NCBI RefSeq assembly: GCF_007095465.1
Contig: NZ_SDGL01000009.1
Span: forward strand, 28,066-92,065
DNA from: Lactobacillus mulieris
Lineage (GTDB): Bacteria > Bacillota > Bacilli > Lactobacillales > Lactobacillaceae
Length of the DNA: 64,000 bases
Direction: 5' to 3'
Below the pieces are notes generated by a model that was not told the DNA's origin, ran no database searches, and was given only the letters and a program-made list of their open reading frames with translations. Positions 8,507 through 16,807 of this stretch are shown one piece after another (position 1 is the stretch's first letter; each line of letters opens with the position of its first letter). Position numbers and translations under genes: made by a program.

Positions 8507-8535
8507 AAAAAGAAGACCATAAGGTCTTCTTTTTA
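8504..8535 (+). terminator. Bidirectional terminator between the small gene and galU
   Basis: AGAAGACC (8511-8518) pairs with GGTCTTCT (8523-8530) around an ATAA loop. An A-run on the left and a T-run on the right serve both strands. Confidence 0.85.
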
Positions 8536-8542
8536 GTAACTA

Positions 8543-9445
8543 TTACTTCTTGTTAGGTTTCTTTTCAGCTTCAAGTTTTTTAGCTAAGTCCAAAATATAT
8601 GCTCTTAAAGCATCCTTAGTTTCTGGATGAGTCAAACCATATTCAATTGAAGTTTCAAGGTATCCTTCCTTGTTACCAACGTCATGACGTTCACCATTAA
8701 ATACGTGAGCAAAAACGCGTTGCGTCTTATTCATAGTGTCAATTGCATCAGTTAATTGAATTTCACCGCCAGCACCTGGTTTTTGCTTACCTAAAATATC
8801 AAAAATCTCAGGAGTTAACAAGTAACGACCAATAATAGCCAAGTTACTTGGTGCCTTATCAACAGCAGGCTTTTCAACAAATGACTTTACATTGTAAAGG
8901 CCATTAGTTATTTCACCATCTGGTGCAATAATTCCGTATTTTGAAACATCTTCATGTGGAACACGCTTTACAGCAATTGTTGAAGCGTGGGTTTCATTAT
9001 AACGATTAATCAATTGTTGAGTTAAAGGAACCTTATCACTCATTAAATCATCGCCAAGTAAAACAACAAATGGTTCACCAGCTACAAAGCTCTTGGCACG
9101 GTAAATAGCATCTCCCAGACCAGCTGGATGTGGTTGACGAGTGTAGTACAAATTAACCCCTAAGTTAGTAATGCTTTGAGTTAATTCTAAGAGTTTTTCT
9201 TTATGCTTTTCTTCAAGATTGGCTTCAAGTTCAGGATTTGAGTCAAAGTGATCCTCAATTGGACGCTTACTCTTACCAGTAACGATTAAAATATCTTCAA
9301 TTCCTGATGCCTTAGCTTCTTCAACAATAAATTGAATAGTTGGTTTATCAAGAATTGGTAACATTTCTTTCGGCATAGCCTTAGTAGCAGGCAAAAATCT
9401 AGTACCCAAACCTGCTGCGGGAATAACTGCTTTTCTAACTTTCAT
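8543..9445 (-). CDS. galU: UTP-glucose-1-phosphate uridylyltransferase
   Basis: This enzyme makes UDP-glucose from UTP and glucose-1-phosphate. UDP-glucose feeds exopolysaccharide, glycolipid and teichoic acid glycosylation and the Leloir pathway. The 300-residue protein opens with the nucleotidyltransferase signature [20 protein letters not shown] (about residues 10-29) and contains LLGDDLM and VEKP motifs typical of GalU. It is monocistronic, ending at a bidirectional terminator. A cre-like sequence lies between it and the upstream YihY/BrkB gene. Confidence 0.96.
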   Translation of the reverse strand: MKVRKAVIPAAGLGTRFLPATKAMPKEMLPILDKPTIQFIVEEAKASGIEDILIVTGKSKRPIEDHFDSNPELEANLEEKHKEKLLELTQSITNLGVNLYYTRQPHPAGLGDAIYRAKSFVAGEPFVVLLGDDLMSDKVPLTQQLINRYNETHASTIAVKRVPHEDVSKYGIIAPDGEITNGLYNVKSFVEKPAVDKAPSNLAIIGRYLLTPEIFDILGKQKPGAGGEIQLTDAIDTMNKTQRVFAHVFNGERHDVGNKEGYLETSIEYGLTHPETKDALRAYILDLAKKLEAEKKPNKK

Positions 9446-9497
9446 TTATTCACACTTTCCTATTTTTTATTTCCGTTATAAAACATAGTATATCAAA

Positions 9498-9512
9498 ATT
9501 ATGCGCTTTCAA
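9498..9512 (-). promoter_or_regulatory. cre-like sequence upstream of galU
   Basis: On the minus strand TTGAAAGCGCATAAT matches the cre consensus WTGNAANCGNWNNCW at all but one fixed position. It lies directly after the upstream gene's stop codon and about 53 bp before the galU start, near a TATACT that may be its -10. Confidence 0.35.
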
Positions 9513-10373
9513 CTATCGGATTTTAGCATCTCCATGCTTTAATTCATCAATTGTCGCATTAACACATACGCCAAGCAAAAATAACAGTGAACTTAGGTTC
9601 AACCATAACATAAAAATAATAAAAGTACCAACAATACCATAGTTTTCAAAAGAAAGCTTAAAATGGCTTAAATATAAACCAAAAAGATATGATAAACCGG
9701 ACCAACCAACTAAGTTAATAAAAACACCTGGCCAAATTGCGCGCTTACGTTTTTTTACATTCGGCAAAGCAAAATTAAAATAAGCTATTACTACTAGCAT
9801 TACTGCAAGTAATACTAACCATTTATATGTAAAAATACTCTCTATCCCTAGATAATTAATCCCTAAAAAGGCCTTTACACTATCTAAAATTTCTTGACCA
9901 AAAGTCAAAGCAATCGTCAAAACAGTCAGTAAAATAATCATCAAACCAGTAATTAAAACAACCACACCACGTTCTAATAACTTTCTACCAAATGAAAAAC
10001 GCAATTCTTGTTGTCTAACTCCATAGATTCGATTCATACTAATCCTCATTGCATTAGTTAGCGACGAAAACGACCACAAAGCAATCAAAATCCCGAAAGA
10101 AATATATCCAGTTGATTGTTTTTGTAATACTGATTTCACAATCGGCATAATAAAGTCTGCCACTTTCGTTGGCAGACCATAAATCAAGTATTCTTCAACC
10201 ACTTCTGGCTTTAAATGGAATAGTGGCATAATGTTTCCAGCAATAATTATTATTGGAAACATACTAAATAACAAATAATATGCTATAACAATTGAGCCTT
10301 GATTAATCTCACCGCGCGACATTCTTTTAGAAAAGATTTTAAAGAATTGCCGCCAATCAATTTTTTTAATCAT
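9513..10373 (-). CDS. YihY/BrkB family inner-membrane protein
   Basis: This 286-residue integral membrane protein has about six hydrophobic spans and the family hallmarks near the N-terminus (GSIVIAYYLLFSMFPIIII) and in the middle (WSFSSLTNAMRISMNRIYG). The family was long called ribonuclease BN in error; its real function, possibly transport or envelope-related, is not established. The start codon overlaps the last 8 bp of map, so the two genes are translationally coupled. It ends just before the cre-like site upstream of galU. Confidence 0.88.
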   Translation of the reverse strand: MIKKIDWRQFFKIFSKRMSRGEINQGSIVIAYYLLFSMFPIIIIAGNIMPLFHLKPEVVEEYLIYGLPTKVADFIMPIVKSVLQKQSTGYISFGILIALWSFSSLTNAMRISMNRIYGVRQQELRFSFGRKLLERGVVVLITGLMIILLTVLTIALTFGQEILDSVKAFLGINYLGIESIFTYKWLVLLAVMLVVIAYFNFALPNVKKRKRAIWPGVFINLVGWSGLSYLFGLYLSHFKLSFENYGIVGTFIIFMLWLNLSSLLFLLGVCVNATIDELKHGDAKIR

Positions 10374-11193
10374 CTAATTCATCAAAATGTGGCAAATACT
10401 TTTCTAAACCATCATAAGGCTTTTGCAAAGTTAAAATCTTAGGACCATCTTTAGTAATAGCAAAGGTATGTTCAAATTGAGCAGCTTTTGAACCATCTGG
10501 AGTTACATAGTAAACCCAATCATCGTTTGGATCATCAACTGTCTTTTGCATAATTCTCCAGTCACCACCAGCTTCAAGCATTGGTTCAACTGTAATAGTC
10601 ATACCTTCCTTTAAGCGCAATCCGTGACCTGCTTTACCCCAGTGTGGTACTTCTGGATCTTCGTGAATAGTTGGTTGAATACCATGTCCAATTAATTCAC
10701 GTACATCGCCAAAACCATTTTCATCTTCAACATAATGTTGAATTGCGGCACCAATATCACCAATTCTATTACCCACTTGGGCTTGATCAATTCCTAAATA
10801 CATTGCCTTCTTAGTTACATCAAGAAGTCGTTGATCTTCTTCAGAAATTTTACCTACTGGATAAGTAGTACATGAATCAGTTTCATAACCATCTAAATTA
10901 CAAGTTACATCAACACTAACTAAATCGCCTTCTTGTAAAATAAGATTTTTTCTAGGAATTGCGTGGGCAATTTCATCATTAACTGAAATACAAGTACCAT
11001 ACTTATAACCCTCAAAACCTTGTTCTGATAAGCGACCGCCACGTTCTTTCATAAATTTTTGGGCAAATTCTTCAATATCCCAAGTTGAAATTCCGGGTTT
11101 AATCACATCTCTTAAAGCTTCAAACAAAGAAGCAAGTAAACGACCTGATTTTTGCATACCCTTGAGTTCACGAGTTGATTTTAAAGTAATCAA
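10366..11193 (-). CDS. map: Methionine aminopeptidase, type I
   Basis: This metalloenzyme removes the initiator methionine from nascent proteins. The 275-residue protein contains the five metal ligands of the pita-bread fold: Asp in SVDVTCNLDGY, Asp in TDSCTTYP, His in GHGIQPTIHEDP, Glu in TVEPML and Glu in AQFEHTFAIT. It is slightly longer than the Bacillus enzyme, with a C-terminal extension (YDGLEKYLPHFDELDD). A TATAAT on the minus strand at 11233-11238 is its likely -10. It is followed, with an 8-bp overlap, by the YihY/BrkB gene. Confidence 0.95.
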   Translation of the reverse strand: MITLKSTRELKGMQKSGRLLASLFEALRDVIKPGISTWDIEEFAQKFMKERGGRLSEQGFEGYKYGTCISVNDEIAHAIPRKNLILQEGDLVSVDVTCNLDGYETDSCTTYPVGKISEEDQRLLDVTKKAMYLGIDQAQVGNRIGDIGAAIQHYVEDENGFGDVRELIGHGIQPTIHEDPEVPHWGKAGHGLRLKEGMTITVEPMLEAGGDWRIMQKTVDDPNDDWVYYVTPDGSKAAQFEHTFAITKDGPKILTLQKPYDGLEKYLPHFDELDD

Positions 11194-11400
11194 ATTTTTT
11201 TCTCCTTCAATAAAAAGTTTAATACAGCTACTATTATAGCCTTATTTTTACTTTAACAAAAACTATTCTCTAATACTTTTTATTCTAAAAATAAATCTTT
11301 TTCTAAATTAAGTTTACATTTGCATTCTACTATTAAATCTTTAGTTATAATGTGCTAAAATTTAACAGTTAATAATAACGATTTAGAAAAGGAATAAAAT

Positions 11401-11847
11401 ATGCAAGTAAAAATTGTCTATGCCAGCATGACTGGAAATGACGAAGATATGGCCGAAATTTTAGAAGAAGATCTTCAAGATGCTGGTTTTGATGTTGACT
11501 CTAGTGATGTTTCTTTTACCGATGCGAGTGATTATTTAAATGCAGATATCTGTGTTTTTGTTACCTATACATACGGTGAAGGCAAAATGACTGATGAACT
11601 TGAAGACTTTTACGATCAGTTAAAAAATCTCGACTTATCAGGTAAAAAGTTCTTAGTAATGGGTAGTGGCGATAAAACATACAAGGACCACTACTGTGAA
11701 AATGTTTTTGACTTTGAAAAAGTATTTTTAGCTTGTGGTGCTGAAGAAGTAATTAAACCATTAACAGTTGAAAATGCCCCTGATGATGATGATATTGCTA
11801 AAATTGATGAAATTGCCGATGAATTAGCTGAAAAATTCAATGGTTAA
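11401..11847 (+). CDS. Flavodoxin
   Basis: This 148-residue acidic electron carrier has an FMN-binding fold. The phosphate loop is ASMTGNDEDMA (about residues 8-18), a flavin-flanking loop is TYTYGEGKM, and a second is GSGDKTYKDHYCENV. Its redox partner is not evident here. The start follows AGAAAAGGAA. It overlaps the next gene by 8 bp, suggesting one transcript, though the partner gene is a membrane protein with no obvious redox role. Confidence 0.92.
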   Translation: MQVKIVYASMTGNDEDMAEILEEDLQDAGFDVDSSDVSFTDASDYLNADICVFVTYTYGEGKMTDELEDFYDQLKNLDLSGKKFLVMGSGDKTYKDHYCENVFDFEKVFLACGAEEVIKPLTVENAPDDDDIAKIDEIADELAEKFNG

Positions 11848-12343
11848 ATCTGATCGTACCCTACTACGTGAGCAGGGGCGCAAACTATTAAGGCGTCATA
11901 GAAACTTATACGTTTATATGTTTTTTGGTTTCGTTGCTGCCTTAATTAACACAATCGTTTTTGTCGTTTTACACAATAACTTTAAAGTAGTTTTAGTACT
12001 TGCTAATACTCTAGCATTTATCATTTCTAACTTAGCCTCATTTTTCTTCAATCACTATGCTGTTTTTACTCATCATGTTGATAAAAGTAAATCAATCTGG
12101 CACAAATTAATAGCTTTTTTCACTTTTAGAATAATTAGTATCATACCCGATACATTAATTATGTTAGTAGGCCTAAGTGTACTTCGCTGGAATACAGTGC
12201 TTGTTAAGCTAATTGATCAATTGCTAGTGGGAATCTTTAATTATTTAACTACTAAAGCTGTCTTTCAAAAAAACGACCATTTTATTAGAGAACGAATTCG
12301 GCAATATGTAATCGAATCAAAGCAAAAAAATAAGGACCATTAA
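11840..12343 (+). CDS. GtrA-like four-helix membrane protein
   Basis: This 167-residue protein has about four membrane spans and the GtrA family pattern (YMFFGFVAALINTIVFVV, then ASFFFNHYAVF). GtrA proteins are thought to flip or present lipid-linked sugars for glycosylation of teichoic acids or polysaccharides. No glycosyltransferase is adjacent, so its partner is elsewhere. Its start lies within the flavodoxin 3' end and its stop codon lies in the loop of the downstream terminator. Confidence 0.85.
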   Translation: MVKSDRTLLREQGRKLLRRHRNLYVYMFFGFVAALINTIVFVVLHNNFKVVLVLANTLAFIISNLASFFFNHYAVFTHHVDKSKSIWHKLIAFFTFRIISIIPDTLIMLVGLSVLRWNTVLVKLIDQLLVGIFNYLTTKAVFQKNDHFIRERIRQYVIESKQKNKDH

Positions 12344-12356
12344 AGGTCCTTTTTAT
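12325..12356 (+). terminator. Bidirectional terminator after the GtrA-like gene
   Basis: AAGGACC (12332-12338) pairs with GGTCCTT (12345-12351). The preceding seven As and following Ts allow use from both sides. The stop codon of the GtrA-like gene sits in the loop. Confidence 0.8.
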
Positions 12357-12372
12357 TTTACAATATATCAAC

Positions 12373-12807
12373 TTATAACCTTTCATGAACCATTTTAATA
12401 TGAGGTGTTGATTCAAAAATAAAAGGTGTTCCAATAGTCTTAAAGCCTATTTTTTTATAAAAATCTTTTACCTGTTCTTGAGCTTCAATTTCAATTTCTT
12501 TTCCTGGGAAGTAGTCTTTTATGGTAGCCATGATTTTCTTTAATAACTTCATCCCATATCCATGCCCACGAACTACTTCACTAGTAACCACTCTCCCAAA
12601 AGAAACATATTTTTCATTTAAAAAGATACGAGCATAAGCTATTATTTTATCATTTTTGATTGCAAAAATATGCAAAGCAGAAAGATCTGTTTTATCAATT
12701 TCATGATAAATTCGTTTTTGTTCAACCACAAACGTAGAAATCCGTAAATCTAAGATTTGCCAAATTTCTTTAGGAGTTAATTCATTCCACTTCTTTACGT
12801 ACCACAT
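12373..12807 (-). CDS. GNAT acetyltransferase, ElaA-like
   Basis: This 144-residue GNAT-fold protein is predicted to transfer acetyl from acetyl-CoA to an unknown acceptor. The N-terminal RISTFVVEQKRIYHEID segment and the acetyl-CoA loop (GRVVTSEVVRGHGYGMKLL) match the ElaA family. It begins 2 bp after the MarR gene stop on the same strand, so the pair is an operon and the enzyme is probably under the control of that regulator. Confidence 0.85.
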   Translation of the reverse strand: MWYVKKWNELTPKEIWQILDLRISTFVVEQKRIYHEIDKTDLSALHIFAIKNDKIIAYARIFLNEKYVSFGRVVTSEVVRGHGYGMKLLKKIMATIKDYFPGKEIEIEAQEQVKDFYKKIGFKTIGTPFIFESTPHIKMVHERL

Positions 12808-12809
12808 AA

Positions 12810-13250
12810 CTATTTTTCCTTTCTTTCAAATAATAATTGATTCACACGTTCAATACTCTCAAAAAGTTCTATTTGTTGACTGTCTGATAAATCTTCAATT
12901 AAGTTATTTATTTGATCATTCGAACGCATATCAATTGATTTATATGCTTCAAGTCCCTTGGCTGTTAAAACTAATTTAATCGAACGTCGATCTTGTGAAT
13001 CAGGAATTTTTTCAATTAACATTTTCTTTTCCAATTGGCTAATTATTCGACTAGTATAACCTTTATCAACCTGTAGTTTATGGACGATTTGAATTGGTGT
13101 TATATCATCTTCTTCAGCAATTTCCTCAAGAATTCTACCTTCAGGCCAAGATAAATCTGTTTTAAAAATCTTCTTATTAAGCACTCCAAGAGCTATTACA
13201 TATTGTCGATTAAATTTTCGAATTATATTAATTTCTTTATGGTTAAGCAT
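12810..13250 (-). CDS. MarR family transcriptional regulator
   Basis: This 146-residue winged-helix regulator has the MarR core: DNA-binding helices around DITPIQIVHKLQVDKGYTSR, then a wing DSQDRRSIKLVLTAKG. Dimerisation helices lie at both ends. The ligand is unknown. Two copies of an operator-like repeat cover its own promoter, indicating autorepression. It heads a two-gene operon with a GNAT acetyltransferase. Confidence 0.9.
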   Translation of the reverse strand: MLNHKEINIIRKFNRQYVIALGVLNKKIFKTDLSWPEGRILEEIAEEDDITPIQIVHKLQVDKGYTSRIISQLEKKMLIEKIPDSQDRRSIKLVLTAKGLEAYKSIDMRSNDQINNLIEDLSDSQQIELFESIERVNQLLFERKEK

Positions 13251-13268
13251 TAGTTATCTCCTGTAAAT

Positions 13269-13315
13269 AGTTGCCTTTGTCAATTATCTTATAGCAATAC
13301 AGTTGCCTTTGTCAA
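13269..13315 (-). promoter_or_regulatory. Promoter with paired MarR-type operators
   Basis: TTGACAAAGGCAACT occurs twice on the minus strand (13301-13315 and 13269-13283), 32 bp apart, about three helical turns. Each contains an imperfect palindrome TTG-C---G-CAA. The first copy supplies the -35 TTGACA; a -10 such as TATAAG follows 16 bp later, and the second copy lies at the predicted transcription start. Confidence 0.65.
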
Positions 13316-13332
13316 CCTGTTTTTTTGCAAAC

Positions 13333-13376
13333 TAAAAAGGCTCAATTCCGATAAAATATCAGAACCAAGCCTTAAA
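13333..13376 (-). terminator. Terminator of wecB
   Basis: On the minus strand AAGGCT and AGCCTT close a hairpin with partial inner pairing around a TATTTTAT loop, followed by five Ts. It lies about 55 bp after the wecB stop. Confidence 0.65.
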
Positions 13377-13429
13377 AATAAATATTGTCAGAAATTAAAG
13401 TCCAGTTTTAAAGTTATTACTCTTATTTT

Positions 13430-14572
13430 TTATTCAAATTCTGCTGGACGCTCAGTATTCTCTTTATCAAAGTAATAAGCAATCGCATCCATAATTCGAT
13501 CACTTGCATGACCATCACCATATGGATTCTTTGCATTGGCCATTTCTTCATAAGCATTCTTATCTTCTAAAAGTTTAACCATTTCAGTTCTTACTTTATC
13601 AACTTCAGTACCTACTAACTTCAAAGTCCCTGCTTCAACACCTTCAGGTCTTTCTGTAGTATCCCGTAAGACTAAAACGGGCTTACCAAGTGAAGGGGCT
13701 TCTTCTTGCACACCACCTGAATCAGTCATAATAAAGTAACTTCTTTGAGCTAAGTTATGGAAGTCAACAACATCTAATGGATCAATCAAGTGAATTCTAG
13801 GATCGCCACCTAGTACTTCCTTGGCTACTGCTTGCACACGTGGTGACAAGTGAACTGGATAAATAATTTCAACATCATCGTGACTATCCACCACTTGTTT
13901 CATCACCTTAAATACTCGGCGCATTGGTTCACCTTGGTTTTCACGTCGGTGCATAGTTACCAAAATCACGCGATTACCTGGTTTAATCTCATCTAAAACA
14001 TCATGATGGTAATCTTTTTGAACTGTTTCATGTAAAGCATCAATAGCTGTATTACCAGTAATAAAAATATTATCTGCAGGGTGACTTTCTTTAAGTAAAT
14101 TTTGTTTACTTAAACTAGTTGGAGCAAAGTATAAATCACTCAAAACATCAGTTAATTGACGATTCATTTCTTCAGGAAATGGAGAATATTTATTCCAAGT
14201 TCTAAGTCCAGCTTCAACGTGACCTAAGGTTGTTTGTTCATAAAATGTAGCTAAACTTGCAGCAAATGAAGTAGTAGTATCACCATGAACTAAAACAATA
14301 TCAGGCTTTTCTTTTTTAATTGTATCAGTAAGCATTGTCATGACCTTAGTTGTAATATCAGCTAAAGTTTGGTTCTTGTGCATAATATTAAAGTCATAAT
14401 CTGGCTTAATCTTAAAAATATCTAACACTTGATCAAGCATTTCTCTATGTTGAGCAGTAACAACAGTCACTTCTTCAAAGCGTGCATCTGACTTTAATTT
14501 TAAAACAAGCGGAGCCATCTTAATTGCTTCTGGTCTTGTTCCAAAAACAGTCATTACTTTAATTTGCTTCAT
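13430..14572 (-). CDS. wecB: UDP-N-acetylglucosamine 2-epimerase (non-hydrolysing)
   Basis: This enzyme interconverts UDP-GlcNAc and UDP-ManNAc. In Gram-positives UDP-ManNAc is used for the linkage unit of wall teichoic acid. The 380 residues show the GT-B-like fold with the family motifs GTRPEAIKMAPL near the N-terminus, HVEAGLRTWNKYSPFPEEMN in the middle, and TDSGGVQEEAPSLGKPVLVL in the C-terminal nucleotide-binding half. The ATG follows TGGAGG. The gene stands alone with its own terminator. Confidence 0.95.
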   Translation of the reverse strand: MKQIKVMTVFGTRPEAIKMAPLVLKLKSDARFEEVTVVTAQHREMLDQVLDIFKIKPDYDFNIMHKNQTLADITTKVMTMLTDTIKKEKPDIVLVHGDTTTSFAASLATFYEQTTLGHVEAGLRTWNKYSPFPEEMNRQLTDVLSDLYFAPTSLSKQNLLKESHPADNIFITGNTAIDALHETVQKDYHHDVLDEIKPGNRVILVTMHRRENQGEPMRRVFKVMKQVVDSHDDVEIIYPVHLSPRVQAVAKEVLGGDPRIHLIDPLDVVDFHNLAQRSYFIMTDSGGVQEEAPSLGKPVLVLRDTTERPEGVEAGTLKLVGTEVDKVRTEMVKLLEDKNAYEEMANAKNPYGDGHASDRIMDAIAYYFDKENTERPAEFE

Positions 14573-14640
14573 AAAATTACCTCCATCGCGTTAATACCTA
14601 TGATACGCTATTAATAAGTTATTGAAAAGAAGGGAATTAA

Positions 14641-14820
14641 ATGGATTTACGATTTTTCTATTTATTTATTAGTGGCTTTTTAATCACAATTGGATCTTTT
14701 TGTTCAGTTTTTGGAGTAGCGGAAAAAAGCACTTTAAAAAAATGGATTTTAATTTCAACCGGATTGATTTGTTGGGGAATTGTAGCAATTTTACTTATTG
14801 CAAAAATCGTACAATATTAA
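14641..14820 (+). CDS. Small membrane protein of 59 residues
   Basis: The ATG at 14641 is preceded by AGAAGGGA at ideal spacing and opens a 59-codon frame ending in TAA at 14818-14820. The product has two hydrophobic segments (about residues 5-27 and 36-55) joined by a short charged loop (VAEKSTLKKW), giving a helical hairpin. I do not recognise a family. A longer frame at 14700-14891 overlaps it but has no RBS and an implausible composition. The 165 bp that follow hold a TATAAT (14930-14935) but no clear terminator. Confidence 0.6.
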   Translation: MDLRFFYLFISGFLITIGSFCSVFGVAEKSTLKKWILISTGLICWGIVAILLIAKIVQY

Positions 14821-14986
14821 ATATATTAACTCTTATAATTCTTGTTTTATATCTTTTCTTTGTAAATGTTATTGTATTTTATGATGATTAGTAATAAAAT
14901 TATGAACTATAAATCCGGGTTTATTTATCTATAATACATAATCAGTTCTTGTTATATTAAGGACAATACAGAAAGAAGTATTAAAC

Positions 14987-15283
14987 ATGAATAAATTAGT
15001 ACGAGATAAAATACCAGAATTTGTAACTAATGCAAAATTTAGAAAACTCAACCAAGACGAAATTCTTCCAGCACTAAAAAATAAAATTGTAGAAGAAGCT
15101 AATGAAGTAAAAGATGCTACAAGTGAAGAAAAGTTAATTGAAGAATTGGCAGATGTTTATACAGTTTTAAAAGCATTTTTAGATTTTAAAGGAATTACTG
15201 AAGAAGAGTTATTAAAGGTTGTAAATGATAAAAAAGCATTTAAAGGGGATTTTTCTAAGTTTTTATTTATGGAGAAAAGTTAA
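14987..15283 (+). CDS. MazG-like nucleoside triphosphate pyrophosphohydrolase
   Basis: This 98-residue all-alpha protein begins with the NKLVRDKIPEFV motif typical of phosphoribosyl-ATP pyrophosphohydrolase-like house-cleaning enzymes. It carries the magnesium-binding pattern EEANEVKDA ... EELADVYTVLKA (ExxE and ExxD). It probably hydrolyses non-canonical or excess nucleoside triphosphates to monophosphates. No histidine biosynthesis genes are nearby, so a histidine-pathway role is unlikely. AGAAAG precedes the ATG. Confidence 0.82.
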   Translation: MNKLVRDKIPEFVTNAKFRKLNQDEILPALKNKIVEEANEVKDATSEEKLIEELADVYTVLKAFLDFKGITEEELLKVVNDKKAFKGDFSKFLFMEKS

Positions 15284-15285
15284 AT

Positions 15286-15335
15286 AAAAAGGTTGATATT
15301 CTTCGTTTAAAAACGAAGAATATCAACCTTTTTTT
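15286..15335 (+). terminator. Strong bidirectional terminator
   Basis: AAGGTTGATATTCTTCGTTT (15289-15308) is repeated inverted and perfect at 15311-15330, with flanking A and T runs. It ends the pyrophosphohydrolase gene on the plus strand and the tRNA on the minus strand. Confidence 0.92.
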
Positions 15336-15343
15336 GTATATTA

Positions 15344-15417
15344 TGACCACGGCCAGAATCGAACTGGCGACCTACTGTTTAGGAGACAGTGGCTCTATCC
15401 TACTGAGCTACGTGGCC
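15344..15417 (-). tRNA. tRNA-Arg (anticodon CCU)
   Basis: The minus strand folds into a full cloverleaf: acceptor GGCCACG/CGTGGTC, D-arm GCTC/GAGC, anticodon arm ACTGT-CTCCTAA-ACAGT and T-arm GCCAG-TTCGATT-CTGGC. The anticodon loop CTCCTAA gives CCU, reading the rare arginine codon AGG. The 3' CCA is not encoded after the discriminator A and must be added after transcription. Confidence 0.95.
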
Positions 15418-15466
15418 AAGGTACAATATAACTCTATCATACTTTTACTTATTGTACCCAACTTTT

Positions 15467-16807
15467 TTAATATTCAAATGAAAAAAGACTATGTTTTTCT
15501 TGTTCTTTTGCTATTCTTTCACCTGCCAGAACAAATGGTAGCCAAATTAAAATCGCTACTATCACATTTACCGCTACTAAAACTAATGCCCTCCAGTCAT
15601 AATTAGTTGCTAAAAAAGCATTTAAAAATGGCGGAATAACATTAGGCACGGAAGTTGATACTGGTTCAACTAAGTGCCAAGCCGTTGCCCAATAAGCCAG
15701 AGTAACGTTAGCTAATGGTGCTAAAATAAATGGAATTAAATATAATGGATTAAGAACCAATGGCAATCCCCAGACTATTGGATCATTTATATTAAAAAAT
15801 CCTGGTCCAATAGCAATCTTCGCTAAAGTTCGAAAATCACTTCGTTTTGAAATCAACAATATCAATAGAATTAAGACTAAGGTATCCCCAGTTCCACCAA
15901 TCCAGCTATAAACATCAAAAGAATTTCTAGTCCAAAGATAGTGAACAACATGTCCTGACTTTACCGCTGTTAAATTAGCATTTTGTGGAGTAAGCCAGAT
16001 TGAATCAATGACTGGCACTAAGACACTCATTCCATTAATACCAAAGAAATAAAAAGCATGTAATAAAAACGTGATTAATAATACTATTCCAAACCCCTGC
16101 CCCATTTTAGTCAAAGGATTCTGAATTGTATTCAATAACCAATTTCCAAAATAAGTACCTGTCACCATTTGAAAAATATAATTGATTGCTCCAACAATAC
16201 TCAAACTAATAATCATTGGTATCAAGGCAATGAATGCTGCTTCTTCAGCATGGGGCATGTATGAACTAAAGCGTAAAGTTAATCTAGCTTTAGTCATTAA
16301 TATAAATATAGATAGCCCAACAGCACCAAAAATTAACGATGTAAACAAGCCTAAACTCGAAAGTTGGCTAGTATTAAAAGCATTTTTTATTGAAACTTCA
16401 TCACCATTAATATTTAATTTCACAACATTTGCTATGCTCATTAAATAGCAACCTAAAGACGTTATTGCACCGGCAAGACGATTAACTTCAAAGCTCCTTG
16501 CTAATTGATAGCCCCATGCTAAAGCAAAATATAACGAAAACAGTTGGAAGGTTCCTTGATAAATCAAATTAGAAATATTAATTACCGGTGTTAAAGCATA
16601 TTCAACCGCCCCTAACCCCAATTCTGTTTTTGCAGCATTAATTAACCCGGGAATTAAAACAGTCAAAGATCCTACAATGCTGATCGGCATCACTGATATA
16701 AAGGCATCCCGCAAGGCAACTAACCAACGCCATTTTGCCATTGTGGTTGCTAAAGGAAGTACCCATCTCTCCAAAAAATAGATAAAATTTTTAATAAGCT
16801 TTCTCAC
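15467..16807 (-). CDS. PTS sugar transporter EIIC component (lactose/cellobiose family), orphan
   Basis: This 446-residue polytopic protein has about ten spans and the EIIC signature GPGFFNINDPIVWGLPLVLNP with an upstream HAFYFFGINGM motif. EIIC forms the membrane channel that phosphorylates a beta-glucoside or oligosaccharide during uptake. No EIIA or EIIB is encoded nearby, so it must borrow them. The start is GTG, sharing one base with the helicase stop (TAGTG), so it is co-translated with an RNA helicase, an unexpected partner. The sugar cannot be read from sequence. Confidence 0.88.
   Translation of the reverse strand: MRKLIKNFIYFLERWVLPLATTMAKWRWLVALRDAFISVMPISIVGSLTVLIPGLINAAKTELGLGAVEYALTPVINISNLIYQGTFQLFSLYFALAWGYQLARSFEVNRLAGAITSLGCYLMSIANVVKLNINGDEVSIKNAFNTSQLSSLGLFTSLIFGAVGLSIFILMTKARLTLRFSSYMPHAEEAAFIALIPMIISLSIVGAINYIFQMVTGTYFGNWLLNTIQNPLTKMGQGFGIVLLITFLLHAFYFFGINGMSVLVPVIDSIWLTPQNANLTAVKSGHVVHYLWTRNSFDVYSWIGGTGDTLVLILLILLISKRSDFRTLAKIAIGPGFFNINDPIVWGLPLVLNPLYLIPFILAPLANVTLAYWATAWHLVEPVSTSVPNVIPPFLNAFLATNYDWRALVLVAVNVIVAILIWLPFVLAGERIAKEQEKHSLFSFEY

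Noticed and set aside
12373..13250. A toxin-antitoxin pair
   Set aside because: A GNAT next to a small regulator recalls GNAT toxins with RHH antitoxins, but the regulator is MarR-type with its own operators and the GNAT is ElaA-like.
14700..14891. A 63-codon frame overlapping the small membrane protein
   Set aside because: No RBS, poor start codon and odd composition; the frame starting at 14641 has an ideal RBS and membrane-protein pattern.
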